Part shown: positions 25,901-35,210 of the stretch, one piece after another
Layout of the letters: every line of letters starts with the position of its first letter
Numbering within the stretch: position 1 is the stretch's first letter
NCBI RefSeq assembly: GCF_027627475.1
Contig: NZ_CP115484.1
Span: 3,208,001-3,272,000 of the forward strand
Direction of reading: 5' to 3'
Length of the DNA: 64,000 nucleotides
From: Paenibacillus sp. SYP-B4298
Lineage (GTDB): Bacteria; Bacillota; Bacilli; Paenibacillales; Paenibacillaceae
Notes under the pieces: generated by a model
What the model was told of the DNA's origin: nothing
What the model saw: the letters and a program-made list of their open reading frames with translations, nothing else
Databases searched by the model: none
Made by a program: the position numbers and the translations under genes

Positions 25901-28686
25901 GCATTATACTGTGTGACACTGCGGTTGCCTGCCGCATCGATCGTTTCCGTCACATTGCCGTATTTATCATACTTGTAGGTCGTTACATTCCCTTCCGGGT
26001 CGGTCGTCGATTTCATTAGCCCGTTAACGGCAATACCGAATGCCCGCGTAGCCTCGGCTGCGGTATAGTAAGCATAGGAGGTGATGGCAACCTTCTCCGA
26101 ATCGACGGTATACGCATCCGTGCCATTGAGCGGCTGCACTGTCTTCTGGAGCAGATTGCTTCCGGCCGGATAGACATAATACGTGGTCTTGCCCAGCTCA
26201 TCCCGCTCCCAGATCAGATGGTTCTGGCTGTCATAGCCATATTCGCTGAAGCTGCTGTCCGCATATATGATTTTAATTATATTGCCGTTTGCATCCCGCA
26301 CATACTCCGTCTTGTTGCCTAGCCGATCCGTGATCGACTTCTCTTCCCCATACTTATTGAACCCGCTCGCATCCTTGTAATATTCGACCTTCGTCCACTT
26401 GCCCTCCGGGTCCTGGGACTCGGTCACATACAAGGCATCGTCATATTTTTTAACTATTTTGCGTCCGTTCTGGTCTTGAATCGTTGTCGTTCGATTAGTC
26501 GCATATGCAAAGGTCTGCGTATTGCCTAATCGGTCGGTATACCGCGTGGCCTTATGCTGGTTCAACCCTGAGCTATGATTGTAGACAATCGCTTCAACTG
26601 TATTACCATCACCATCCTTCATCTCCGTCAGATATCCGGAGGAATCATAGACGTATTGGGCCGAGATTCTCCCGCTTGGCGCGATGACCTTCACCAGGCG
26701 GTTGGCGCTGTCGTATTGGTATTGAACCTTGCGCCCCTGCTGGTCCGTAATCTCCTTAATATACGTGTTGTTGTAGCTGACTGTGTAGGAGCGCTTGACC
26801 GCATCAGTAATCTTCTTCACCACGCCAGCGCTGTCCACCTCGATCGTCACCTGATTGCCGACAGGGTCCTTCATCCAGCTCAAATATCCAGCCGCATTAA
26901 AACCGTAGGTGTACTGATCTGTCGTCGTCAGCGTGTGACTATTGTCCGCCTCCTTAACCAGCTTGCTGTGGGAATCATTCGCCGTATACGTATTGTTACT
27001 ATTCACTACGAACAACTGCGAGGAGCCGTTGGGCAGCTTGGCAATCATAATCGAGCTGTTCGTTGGCATGCGCTTCAGGCTGCCTTCAAAGGAGAAGGTC
27101 CATCCGCGCCCCAATGAGCTGGCAGCTCGGTCATCCTTGGAGTTGTAGGTTCGACTGACATTGATCTTGAACCCCGGGGAGGGCATGGTAAGATCCGTCA
27201 CCGAGTGCGAGTAGTTCCCGGTAGTAACCGAGACCCCTTCTTCGCCGTAATGAATCTGCTCCTGCAGCAGCGGATCGATCTCGGCCGCAAGCGTGACGAC
27301 CATCTCGTCCTGCTCTGTCGGTGCTGGCGCAATGGGCTCCTCCTCAGGCGAAGCGGTTCCCTCCAGCGCTTGAACCGCCAGGTTGGCACGGATGATGCCG
27401 TCGCTCCGTACTTTCCCTGCCAGCTCGGGCATCGCAGCCGCAGCCGATCTCAAGCGCTGAGCAAGCTGAGCGGCATCCATGTCCGGGAACGTGCTGAGCG
27501 TAAGTCCTGCCACACCTGCAACATACGCAGAAGCCATCGAGGTACCGCTAAGATAACCGTACCCCTCCTCAGGCAGAGTACTTAGAATCGAGGCTCCTGG
27601 CGCAGCAACATCGACATTGCTGCCATAGTTCGAGCGGTCGAGCAGCTTGCCTGTGTTGTCGATGGCAGCCACAGACAGCATATTGGGCAGCCGATACGCT
27701 GCCGGATAGACGGGCGACTTGGCGCTATCTGCGCCGTTATTGCCAGCCCTGCTGACGAACAGGATGCCGCTGCGGCGAATCGCCTCCTCCAGCGCAGGAT
27801 TGGCCGAGGTGCTGCCAAAGCTGGCATTGATAATTTTGACGCCCGCCTGCTTGGCATATTCGATAGCCGCCAGCGCATCTGAGGTATAGCCGGATTGACC
27901 GGACATGAATTTGAGCGGCAGCAGCGTAACATTAGGGGCAACGCCACTTATCCCTTGCGCATTCGCATCGGCGGCGATGATGCCCGCCACATGCGTGCCA
28001 TGCTTGTCCAGAGCTGTGGCGTCGAACACGGTATGATCCTTGTTATAGAAATCCCATCCATTCACATCATCGATATAACCGTTGCCGTCATCATCGATTC
28101 CGTTCCCCGGAATCTCTCCAGGATTCACATAGATATGGGCAGCCAAATCGGGATGGGAGATGTCGATGCCTGTGTCCAACACACCAATGACGACAGACGG
28201 ATTGCCCTGGGTCGTATTCCAGGCCTGCACTGCCCGAATATCGACACCGGCCACCCCCTGCTGCTGAGCAATCGATTGCCCCTGATTGCGCAGTCCCCAC
28301 TGCTCGGGGAAGCGCTCATCCTCCGGCAGCGCCAGCATCGTCAGCTCATAGTTCGGCTGAGCAAAGGCGACATTCGGGTCCTGGCGAAGCTCCGTCAGCA
28401 CCTCGGTCATATTATCTTCGCTGCCGATCTCCAGCACCTCCATGTTGAAGCGACGATGCTGCGATACCGAGTGGAGTTGATCCAGCTCCACCTCCTGCTG
28501 TAGCGAACGCTTGACCTCCTCCATCATGGACGGATTTTTGTATTTCACAATCAGCTCAACCTGATCTCGCGGTGCCTCCTCCGCAGCAGCGTTCTCGGCA
28601 TAGATGTACCCGTAATCGGACACGATCAACTGGAAGAGCATCACAAACAGTATTAATCTTGCAACAACGGAAAACGAACGGTTCAT
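19972..28686 (-). CDS. Subtilase-Rhs-Hint-barnase polymorphic toxin
   Basis: 2904 residues. Order: signal peptide (1-30); inhibitor-like propeptide; S8 protease (about 130-440) with complete triad D171 (VLDTGID), H229 (KHGTHVAG) and S383 (SGTSMAS) plus the AGNNG oxyanion Asn; Rhs N-region from about 480; several dozen YD repeats to about 2300; Rhs core with RYYDPKIARFLSED near 2364; linker; Hint domain from C2669 to H2804-N2805; and an RNase N1/barnase domain with E2865, R2881 and H2896 in barnase spacing (YKEYDV, GAERLVI, TTDHY). Likely a secreted or wall-displayed toxin that is cut at the Hint end to free an RNase. AGGAGG precedes the ATG. It is the second gene of a three-gene operon ending in barstar. 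Confidence 0.92.
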   Translation of the reverse strand: MNRSFSVVARLILFVMLFQLIVSDYGYIYAENAAAEEAPRDQVELIVKYKNPSMMEEVKRSLQQEVELDQLHSVSQHRRFNMEVLEIGSEDNMTEVLTELRQDPNVAFAQPNYELTMLALPEDERFPEQWGLRNQGQSIAQQQGVAGVDIRAVQAWNTTQGNPSVVIGVLDTGIDISHPDLAAHIYVNPGEIPGNGIDDDGNGYIDDVNGWDFYNKDHTVFDATALDKHGTHVAGIIAADANAQGISGVAPNVTLLPLKFMSGQSGYTSDALAAIEYAKQAGVKIINASFGSTSANPALEEAIRRSGILFVSRAGNNGADSAKSPVYPAAYRLPNMLSVAAIDNTGKLLDRSNYGSNVDVAAPGASILSTLPEEGYGYLSGTSMASAYVAGVAGLTLSTFPDMDAAQLAQRLRSAAAAMPELAGKVRSDGIIRANLAVQALEGTASPEEEPIAPAPTEQDEMVVTLAAEIDPLLQEQIHYGEEGVSVTTGNYSHSVTDLTMPSPGFKINVSRTYNSKDDRAASSLGRGWTFSFEGSLKRMPTNSSIMIAKLPNGSSQLFVVNSNNTYTANDSHSKLVKEADNSHTLTTTDQYTYGFNAAGYLSWMKDPVGNQVTIEVDSAGVVKKITDAVKRSYTVSYNNTYIKEITDQQGRKVQYQYDSANRLVKVIAPSGRISAQYVYDSSGYLTEMKDGDGNTVEAIVYNHSSGLNQHKATRYTDRLGNTQTFAYATNRTTTIQDQNGRKIVKKYDDALYVTESQDPEGKWTKVEYYKDASGFNKYGEEKSITDRLGNKTEYVRDANGNIIKIIYADSSFSEYGYDSQNHLIWERDELGKTTYYVYPAGSNLLQKTVQPLNGTDAYTVDSEKVAITSYAYYTAAEATRAFGIAVNGLMKSTTDPEGNVTTYKYDKYGNVTETIDAAGNRSVTQYNAIGWLTSQVTAEGYRTDYEYDMDGNLLRQTDHEGGVRRTVYDTLGRPVQVIEPNQYEADKEFMNNSGTGGAYQNTTAGTRTTYHPNGLRSTVTDALGNVTSYAYDLYGNLVQEIRPNLSEQVYEYDVMNRLIKTSFKPDAKSVPVLLSSYTYEALSGGQERTTETRYLNAADKAITVTTKDARGRVVSSESPNGSTVQTVYLANGQVKAVTDGRGNTTTFSYDGLNRLSEQWAPLDAGKYSYKRFEYDLNNRKVKEWAGIDPIKLFGRPSEDRLSSVTYVYNTMGQVEQQTSPIGGTTVFQYDGDGRMIRQEQQVSAKESYATSYVYNHNNQVISEIRYVQGSDLADYKAAGESLVKLETAYTYDANGNKTSATTPDGNQTTYTYDLLNRLLSTKTSGVNEQGQPTAETVSQTYDWAGQVLTATDALQNVTTYRYDERSLLLQKQNAAGGITAYAYDRAGRKIAEVSPNNYDASKPLSELVRTEYAYDTMNRVQAVTEIYEEKVVSGSGSWTTRWTEAVSKAYQYDENGNVTKELDAMGFAAGVGKTLQERIQSGYGTTIRYNAANLPVLMLDPASREQGLKHTKLFGYDGLGRKVRETDATGAVTQTYYDAAGNIVSTSIRKTGTSPEQVLRTLTYNSSGQLLTETDPYGHQTVNTYNAWGQIRKKTDSGSEAVAAYSLARQYDVMGRLVRETDNQGKVTHWSYDLDGRTTMVAVEDSKGKNRVTKRSAYDLNGNLRYETDGNGNVTEMQYNTLNQLVRKTVQVTDTTLGKRALSTTYAYDRNGNLLLETDPFGREQGYRYDSLNRLIEKIDGTGTVISKLEYNASNVQIRAWDALNRLTQYRYDRNNRQVMTIDPLGYRTTTAYHANGEIESTTDGKGNVTSYAYDYMKRLTEVTNALDERTTYTYDLNGNKLSQTDGNGHSTLFEYTAGNLLTRRIDHGGKLVQLTGVTYDPAKVESYTYYPKGQMKSKLDRNGHTTSYTYDVHGRLLDETVEGAALQQTPLAERRIAYTYDANGNQLTITDSTGTTSRSYDELNRTVTKTVPQLGTSVFHYDIVGDMPGGYTMEISQDVKGNQTNKMYDQAKRLMAVWSNDDEPTIYSYYADGSRQRVEYPGGVKEEYSYTANNQLSELKNWKGTTLLDTYSYTYDAAGNQTSKYEMVNGTNKGTFYTYDELNRLKQVQEPFLKDKVTSYRYDAAGNRTEEKTTQGSSVTIVTYSYNEQNRLQSTVSQTASETQTDRYRYDGNGNMIHKSREVTKALNLASPPVTTFGMFIEGQTNENARISDIVSGTESYTYNVWNQMVKSSSGSGTVNYAYNGEGYRTKKITGNQTTHYLYESDKVVLETDGSGKVLARNVYGLNLLVREMGTEKYAYLYNGHGDVTALVDASGTVQATYAYDAFGNLTESTGTVNNPIRYAGYQYDEESKLYYLNARYYDPKIARFLSEDTYRGSAMDPLSLNYYTYVHNEPLMYVDPSGHEKVQLRQLAEASGATISYNNKTKVATVTLVEGYSVDFKVDNNTVTLKDGRMIIDNELYDKKMSGSSANRVVSQNSSTVTQEKITAIVDTAVAGAKVAVVTNANRTSTVTSKTTGQLLATQTSTLRNSTVVFNKNTDVILNRLSVSDYPKFIHGSDYRDFTLAEKALIWEALTNNNSEGITNTEVQEFVDSKIFDSKSEAQLVIDLTTMRYNAFMINIDPNELFGIQYLMQGEKISQAEFLPVLKVGTKLPGVSARASSGGCNCFTAGTKVLTDEGEKNIEDIEVGDMVLSKDEDDPNGKTAYKEVTALFRNQRDDIIKLHVGEQIIETTDNHPFWVEGKGWVFADELHAGDKLRKADGSNLTIDKVEFLKLDGPVTVYNFTVADFHTYYVTDIGVWVHNTNCFTGGYIDFDEAPSHVKNTITTIRNTGEPPQGYVGGRPFNNRGNNGETKLPTGHNYKEYDVHPYQQGVNRGAERLVIADDGTVYYTTDHYRTYVKIK

Positions 28687-28733
28687 AATTGCCTCCTATA
28701 AGCCGGGGAAGCCACTGCTCCCCGGCCCATCTA

Positions 28734-31700
28734 TTAATTTTGAATAACGGAATATGTCAATGCAGAACCGCCCGTAACATGTGCCATAAATTTGATGCTG
28801 TTAATGACGCCTGTCCACGATTCCCCTGGCTTCACTACCCGATCCGTTACAAATACAATCTGCCCCGGCCGGAACGAGGTCACCGTAATATCTGTGCCTT
28901 CGATCCGTCCTGGCTCCAGCTCCGGCTGTCCCGTCAAGGTGGACAGATCGGCGACACTCATCGCCTGCGGATCATAGGTCACTGTCAGTGTATAGCGGCT
29001 AAAATCAGTTACATTCGAGCCCGTCAGTCCCAGGTTGAACGTGTTGCCCTTCATCATTCGTGCGGTCAGATTATTATTAATAATCAAACCGCTCCAATCG
29101 CCCACTCCCGCCTGATTACGGATTCGAACCCGATAGCGGTGCTCCGAGCCAACGGCTACCTTGCGATGCTTGTATTCGGTATTCAGACCGTTGTTCACCA
29201 GTTGTCCATTTACCTCCAGATCGTAGCCAATCGCAGACGGATCGGCATCCCATGCCAGCTTCACAATATTGCCGCTGGAAGTCACCACGATATTGACCGG
29301 AGGCGCTGGACGGTCTGGCAACGTCTGGATCGCCACTGGCGCTGTCCATTCTCCCTCTACAGCATCGGTCTTCGAGCGGACACGGTACGTATGCGACGTG
29401 AACGGGTCCAACAGTGTATCGGTGTACTTCGTGTCATTGAAGTTATCGATAATAATCTTGCCGTCAATCTCCACCTCATAAGCTGTCGCCCCACTGACCT
29501 GGTTCCACGTCAGCGTCACATAATCCCTGCCAGCGAGCGCATTCACCGCTGCCGGGACGGCTGGCTTGAGCGGCAAGGTCTGGACGGTTATCAGGGCAGA
29601 CCAGCCACTGACGCCCTCTGCACCTTTCGCACGTACACGGTACGTATGCGTCGTCTCCGGTGTCAGTCCGAGATGGCTGTATTCGGGCGTGGCAATCTCG
29701 CGAAGCTGCCCGTCTGCCTCGACCTGATAGCCGGTCGCTAGCGGCACAGCAACCCATGTAAGCAGCACAGAGGTGTCCTCTTGCTTCTCCTTCACACCTG
29801 ATGGAGTCGGCAGTTTATTGGTCGTGAGTGCGAGCATGCCACTCCAAGGGCCGACACCATATTCATTGACAGCACGCACCCGATACTGATGCGCGGTTCC
29901 GGGCGCGAGTCCCTTCAGCTCGGCGAAGAAGGAGCTGCCATTATGAAATAGCTGCCCGTCCGCCTCCAGCTCATAATAGCTGGCATCATCGATCGGCTGC
30001 CACCGCAGGCTGACACTGCGGTCGCTCGCCTCTCCCGTCAGCGATTGTATCCCGGTCGGCGGCGCTGTTCCTGTCATCACGGCTACATGCGCCGACCAGA
30101 TGCCCGGCCCTCCGGCATTGACTGCACGCACCCGATACGTATGCTGGCTGCCCGGCTGCAAGCCGATCTGCTTCCAGGTCGTCTGCGTGCCTGCTCGAAC
30201 AATCTGCCCATCCCATTCCACCTCATAAGCAACCGCTAACGTTACCGGATTCCAAGACAAGGTGACCGTCTTGCTGGTTGCAGCAGCGCGCACGTTATTG
30301 GGTACAGTTGGTGGGGCAGTCAGGGTTTTAGCCTGAATCGGATTGCTCCACTCGCCATAAACGCCGTACTTGATCGCCCGAACTCGGAACGTAAAACTCA
30401 TATCCGGCACATATCCGGTGTACATATAGCTTGTAGCCGCTCCAGTATTGATAACCGTATATGAATTATCCCTCTCCAGTTGATACCCTGTCGCATCCGC
30501 TACAGGCATCCAGGATAACCGGATCGTGCTCGTCGTTGTCTCCGCCGTGAGCTGCTGCGGGATGGCAGGCGGCTTGACCGGTGTACCTACTTGAACCGAG
30601 GCCGATTCCTCTGTCTCGACTCCCTCCTGGTTGCGCGCCTTGATGCTTACCTTGTAGGACTTGCTGGCCGTCAGTCCTTGAATACGAATCGTCTTGTCAG
30701 GCAGCGTAATCCATGTCGGCTCGGCAACCAGTTGTCCGTTCTCGTTAACCGTCCTGTTCCCGACGATCAGTTGATACTGGGTATGCTTCGGATTACTGTC
30801 TGTGATCGCAAAGGCAGCCCCATTCGGGGTGGTAGCGGTCAGCTTCAGAGTCGGCTTGGCTGCAAGAGTATAATAGCTTCGGGTCTCCTTCGTAATCTTG
30901 CCAGATGCATCCTTTATCTCAAAGGTAACCGGATAGCGCTGATCCGCAGTCAAGGACGCGAAGGTATAGGACGCTTCCAGCGAGAAAGCCATCCAGTCGC
31001 TGGAATGATTGCCCAACGATATGCGGAGCGGCTTGGCCGCCAGATTGCTGGAGCTCTTCTTCACGCTAGCCGTAATCGAGTTGACGGTAGAGGTCGCCGA
31101 GAACTCACTCCCCGTTGGCGCATTATCTACAGTAAAGGTCACGGATTGCTGTATGATCTGCGTTCCATCGGTGGCCTCTACGCGCAGCGTATGCACCCCT
31201 TCGGACAAGCTGGATGTATCGAACGCATCCATCGTGACCAGTTGGCCTGCTGCCGTGAGGCGAATGCTTTTGCTCTGCCGTGGCGTCGTCTCTCCATCCA
31301 CGTAATAGGTCAGTACAGCGGTGGCCCCCTCTTGCCCGGATAGGTAGAGGCGAGGCTGATAGGTCAGTGCCGAGATCGGAACATCCTCCGGGCTCGTGCG
31401 GGAGCTCTTGTAGCCCAGCGCAGCATTGACGTTATCCCCCCATGCCTTCACTTCCTCATGGTCGGTCAACGCCAGGGAATGGCTCTCGCCAGCCGCCAGT
31501 TGCTTCACTTGGCTGATGGAAGGAAGTGTTGTCGGAACATAGCGTGAGGTGAAGTCTCCAAGTCCCAGTTGTCCGGTCGTATTACGCCCCCATGACTTCA
31601 CCATGTGATCTGCCGTGAGCGCTAACGCATGATATCTCCCCGCGCTCAATTGCTTGACGCCGCTTAGATCGGGAACAACTACCGGTGTAGTCCTGTTCGT

Positions 31701-34658
31701 CGTATTGCCCAGCCCCAATTGACCGTATGCATTATAGCCCCATGCCATGACTGTCCCATCCTGCATGAGCGCTACGGTGTAAGAATCTCCGGCACTTAAC
31801 TGCTTCACGCCTTTAATAGTAGGAATGATAGTGGACAGATCGCGATTTGCGGTATCTCCATGACCCAATTGCCCAGACGCATTGCTTCCCCAGGATCTCA
31901 CCGTGCCGTCATCTATTAAGACCAGGGAATGAGAGTATCCCGCCGCGACCTGTGTCACAAATTTCAAAAACAGAACGGTTGTCGGAGTTGTCCGGTTATT
32001 GGTATCGCCTTGCCCTAATTGACCGCTGGAGTTCAGGCCCCATGCTTTGACCTTGCCATCCTCCATAAGCGCTAATGTAAACGATTGTCCCGCGCTAATC
32101 TGCTTCACTCCGCTGAGACCCGGAATCACCGTCGGAGCATTTCGGTTCGTCGTATCTCCCAGCCCCAGTTCGCCATTTCCGTTATACCCCCATGCCAGCA
32201 CCGTCCCGTCCTGGAGCAATGCCACCGTATGGCGGCTGCCAGCGCTTACCTGCTTCACATTGGTCAGACGCGCAATCTCGGCCGGTGTCACTTGATCGAC
32301 ATTATTTCCAAGTCCCAGTTGTCCGTAAGTATTAGAGCCCCAGGATTTTAATGTCCCGTTCTCCAGCAGCGCTATGGAATAGTTCGACCCGGCAACGATT
32401 TGCCGAATGCTGTTCACCCCGGCGATCCCCGTTGGAGTACTGCGGCCATTACTGGTTTCCCCCAGCCCCAATTGACCCGAGCCGTTAAAGCCCCACACCA
32501 TAGCTCTCCCGTCCTTCTGCAACAGCAACCCATGCCTGGAGCCAGCGCTGATCTGTCTCGCATTGTTCAATCCCGGGACAACCGTAGGAGCGGATTGATT
32601 CGTCTCGTTCCCTAAGCCGAGACGCCCGTTTCCGTTATACCCCCATGTCTTCACGGTGCCATCCCCCAGCACCGCTAATGAATAATATTGACCTGCGGTC
32701 AGTTGCACGACTCCGCTAAGACCCGAGACCGCTGTCGGTGTATTGCGAGTAGTCGTATTGCCATGTCCGAGCTGACCGTATCCATTAATGCCCCAAGATC
32801 TGACTGAACCATCTTCTAACAAGGCCAGTGTGTGGGACTGGCCGGAGATCAGTTGCCTGACCCCTCCAAAGCTAGGAATACTCACAGGCGTATTGCGACT
32901 CGTCGTGTCGCCGAGTCCCAACTGCCCGCTCGTATTGTTGCCCCAGGCCTTCACTGTGCCATCCTCCAGCAACGCAAGCGTATAATCCATTCCTGCGGTC
33001 AACTGCTTCACATCACTCAGGCCGGGAATTGTCGTCGGCACGCTGCGATTGGTCGTGTTCCCAAGACCTAATTGCCCGTATGTATTATAGCCCCAGGCCA
33101 TGACCGTACCATCCTCCAGCACAGCCAATGAGTGATGCTGTCCAGCAACGACCTGCCGCACGCCGCTCAAGCCGGGAACTGCCGTCGGCACATTGCGATT
33201 GGTCGTGTTCCCCAATCCCAATTGACCATATGCATTATAGCCCCAGGCCATGACCGTACCATCCTCCAGCACGGCCAGCGTATGGGACTGTCCTGTGCTG
33301 ATCTGCCGCGCGGAGGTTAGATTCGGGATAGCTGTGGGCATCGTGCGCAAGGAGGTATCGCCTAATCCAAGCTGCCCGAAGCTGTTATCCCCCCACGCCT
33401 TGACAGCTCCCTTGTCAAGCAGGAAGGAGGAATCTGACGAATGGCCTGAGATGACCTCCACCCCGAGCGGGTCAAGCAGCGTGATGTCGATCGGCACAGA
33501 CATGACCTTCAAGCCTGTAATATCTGCATACTGCGTCAAGGTTGAGCTGCCTCCGTTGCCAAAATGGTAATTAGCATTGTCCCCTGATGCCTTGACAGAA
33601 TAATCGTTCATGATGATGAAGCTATTGACTTGTCCGGCTACCACGAAGGCCGCATCCGAGATGGAAGAGAGCGGAACCGGGTAGCGTTGATTGGACGTAT
33701 TGCCCAATCCCAGTTGATAATTGCTGCCATTTCCCCACACATACGGTGTGCCGTTGGACACTACAGCCATCGACATCCCGTTGCCCGCTGATATCTGAAC
33801 GACATTGGACAATGATGAGACATCGACTGGAGTTGAAGCATATGTCGTCGTACCGTTCCCCAATTCACCGTAATTGTTGGCGCCCCACGCCTTCACCTTG
33901 CCATCACTCATAATCGCCAGCGAATGAAACGTTCCTGCGCTAATATCCTTAACACCTGACAGACCAGGCACTGTCACAGGAGCAAGCCGATTCTCCGTAT
34001 TGCCAAGCCCCAGTTGTCCCAGGCTATTCAAGCCCCAAGACTTGACTGTACCATCCTTGAGCAGCGCCAGCATATGACTCCCGCCCACAGAGATTTTCTT
34101 CACATTGGTTAGACCAGAGACAAGCACAGGAGTTGCCGACGTCGTCGTGGTCCCGTTCCCTAACTGGCCGGAGCTATTCGCCCCCCATACCTTGACGGTT
34201 CCATCCTTCAGCAGTGCTGCCGCAAATCCGCTGCCAGCTCCAATCTGCTGGACGTTGTACAGATTGGCAATGACAGTCGGCGATGACCTGTATGACGTGG
34301 AAGCTGCACCAAGCTCCGCTCCGGTTCCCCATGACTTCACAGTTCCATCCTCCATCAGCGCGAATGATGCCCTGCCCTTCAATGCAACCTGCTTGACATT
34401 GGACAGACCGGGAATTTCCTTCGCTGTGGCTGTGCTGCCCACACCCGTCTCCCCATAGCTGGTATTGCCGCTTGCCTTCACTTTCCCATCCGGAGACAGA
34501 AACAGCGTAGCACTCAGACCCACAGCAACACCTGGAGAGACGATGCGCTCTGCTGCAGATAGGATGCTCCCTCCAAAAACAGGCACACCAAATAGCTGTA
34601 CCATGAGCATGAGTACAGACAGTAGAACAACTATTTTTCTCGTATTGATGACCAACAC
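28734..34658 (-). CDS. Secreted RCC1-propeller / fibronectin III surface protein
   Basis: 1974 residues. Signal peptide (VVLLSVLMLMVQLFGVPVF), then 21 RCC1 repeats with the core WGxNxxGQLGLG: seven at about 59-400, a spacer, fourteen at about 420-1090. An Ig-like part follows, then six fibronectin III modules (about 1360-1865) and a C-terminal cohesin-like beta domain. No catalytic motif. It ends 48 nt before the Rhs toxin gene on the same strand, so it is probably a co-expressed display or adhesion partner. Start uncertain: AAGGAG at 34661-34666 is only 2 nt from the GTG at 34658 but 5 nt from a TTG at 34655. Confidence 0.88.
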   Translation of the reverse strand: MLVINTRKIVVLLSVLMLMVQLFGVPVFGGSILSAAERIVSPGVAVGLSATLFLSPDGKVKASGNTSYGETGVGSTATAKEIPGLSNVKQVALKGRASFALMEDGTVKSWGTGAELGAASTSYRSSPTVIANLYNVQQIGAGSGFAAALLKDGTVKVWGANSSGQLGNGTTTTSATPVLVSGLTNVKKISVGGSHMLALLKDGTVKSWGLNSLGQLGLGNTENRLAPVTVPGLSGVKDISAGTFHSLAIMSDGKVKAWGANNYGELGNGTTTYASTPVDVSSLSNVVQISAGNGMSMAVVSNGTPYVWGNGSNYQLGLGNTSNQRYPVPLSSISDAAFVVAGQVNSFIIMNDYSVKASGDNANYHFGNGGSSTLTQYADITGLKVMSVPIDITLLDPLGVEVISGHSSDSSFLLDKGAVKAWGDNSFGQLGLGDTSLRTMPTAIPNLTSARQISTGQSHTLAVLEDGTVMAWGYNAYGQLGLGNTTNRNVPTAVPGLSGVRQVVAGQHHSLAVLEDGTVMAWGYNTYGQLGLGNTTNRSVPTTIPGLSDVKQLTAGMDYTLALLEDGTVKAWGNNTSGQLGLGDTTSRNTPVSIPSFGGVRQLISGQSHTLALLEDGSVRSWGINGYGQLGHGNTTTRNTPTAVSGLSGVVQLTAGQYYSLAVLGDGTVKTWGYNGNGRLGLGNETNQSAPTVVPGLNNARQISAGSRHGLLLQKDGRAMVWGFNGSGQLGLGETSNGRSTPTGIAGVNSIRQIVAGSNYSIALLENGTLKSWGSNTYGQLGLGNNVDQVTPAEIARLTNVKQVSAGSRHTVALLQDGTVLAWGYNGNGELGLGDTTNRNAPTVIPGLSGVKQISAGQSFTLALMEDGKVKAWGLNSSGQLGQGDTNNRTTPTTVLFLKFVTQVAAGYSHSLVLIDDGTVRSWGSNASGQLGHGDTANRDLSTIIPTIKGVKQLSAGDSYTVALMQDGTVMAWGYNAYGQLGLGNTTNRTTPVVVPDLSGVKQLSAGRYHALALTADHMVKSWGRNTTGQLGLGDFTSRYVPTTLPSISQVKQLAAGESHSLALTDHEEVKAWGDNVNAALGYKSSRTSPEDVPISALTYQPRLYLSGQEGATAVLTYYVDGETTPRQSKSIRLTAAGQLVTMDAFDTSSLSEGVHTLRVEATDGTQIIQQSVTFTVDNAPTGSEFSATSTVNSITASVKKSSSNLAAKPLRISLGNHSSDWMAFSLEASYTFASLTADQRYPVTFEIKDASGKITKETRSYYTLAAKPTLKLTATTPNGAAFAITDSNPKHTQYQLIVGNRTVNENGQLVAEPTWITLPDKTIRIQGLTASKSYKVSIKARNQEGVETEESASVQVGTPVKPPAIPQQLTAETTTSTIRLSWMPVADATGYQLERDNSYTVINTGAATSYMYTGYVPDMSFTFRVRAIKYGVYGEWSNPIQAKTLTAPPTVPNNVRAAATSKTVTLSWNPVTLAVAYEVEWDGQIVRAGTQTTWKQIGLQPGSQHTYRVRAVNAGGPGIWSAHVAVMTGTAPPTGIQSLTGEASDRSVSLRWQPIDDASYYELEADGQLFHNGSSFFAELKGLAPGTAHQYRVRAVNEYGVGPWSGMLALTTNKLPTPSGVKEKQEDTSVLLTWVAVPLATGYQVEADGQLREIATPEYSHLGLTPETTHTYRVRAKGAEGVSGWSALITVQTLPLKPAVPAAVNALAGRDYVTLTWNQVSGATAYEVEIDGKIIIDNFNDTKYTDTLLDPFTSHTYRVRSKTDAVEGEWTAPVAIQTLPDRPAPPVNIVVTSSGNIVKLAWDADPSAIGYDLEVNGQLVNNGLNTEYKHRKVAVGSEHRYRVRIRNQAGVGDWSGLIINNNLTARMMKGNTFNLGLTGSNVTDFSRYTLTVTYDPQAMSVADLSTLTGQPELEPGRIEGTDITVTSFRPGQIVFVTDRVVKPGESWTGVINSIKFMAHVTGGSALTYSVIQN

Positions 34659-34679
34659 ATCTCCTTCTCATTTGTAAAA

Positions 34680-35210
34680 TTAGCCCAATTAGTATAGGAC
34701 TATTAACCTATTATTTTCGACTATCATTTTCTACTCCATCAGTCTACTCGCTCGAATAACAGGAATCAATAGGAGATTTTGTCGTTTTATGTCGTATGAC
34801 AAAAATATTTTTCGTTGTTTTTCATTTTATTTATAAACCAGTTTATTCCTAATTTATCACTAGAAAAATGGGTTTTACATTCAAATTAAAGCACGTTATA
34901 TCGATAGCGTTCAATTATTTGACTGTACTTGCACTCGTTATTTTTTAAACATATCATGTATTGCTATTCGCTCCTCTTCCAGATACCAAATGTATCCTAT
35001 GCCCTTCCACCAGCAAAATCACGCTTCATGATCAACAAGACATCGAATTCAAGAATAGGATACGAAATTCAGGTGTTAAATGAAAATTATTTTGTAAATA
35101 AATAATGAATATCCCATTAATACAAAAGAAACACATAGATTCTTATAAATTCTAGTTAAGTACGTAAGCATCGACATACACCGAGGACTCGATATACAGG
35201 TCCAGATCAT
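34680..35210. other. AT-rich intergenic region upstream of the toxin operon
   Basis: No gene seen. It must carry the promoter of the RCC1-Rhs-barstar operon. A TTGATT / TAGACT pair with 17-nt spacing is present on the minus strand near 34723-34761, and a TTTTGTC / GACAAAA inverted repeat at about 34777-34804. Confidence 0.35.

Noticed and set aside
22000-28500. Many plus-strand frames over 100 codons antisense to the Rhs gene
   Set aside because: They are shadows caused by the repetitive, GC-rich codon pattern of the YD repeats.
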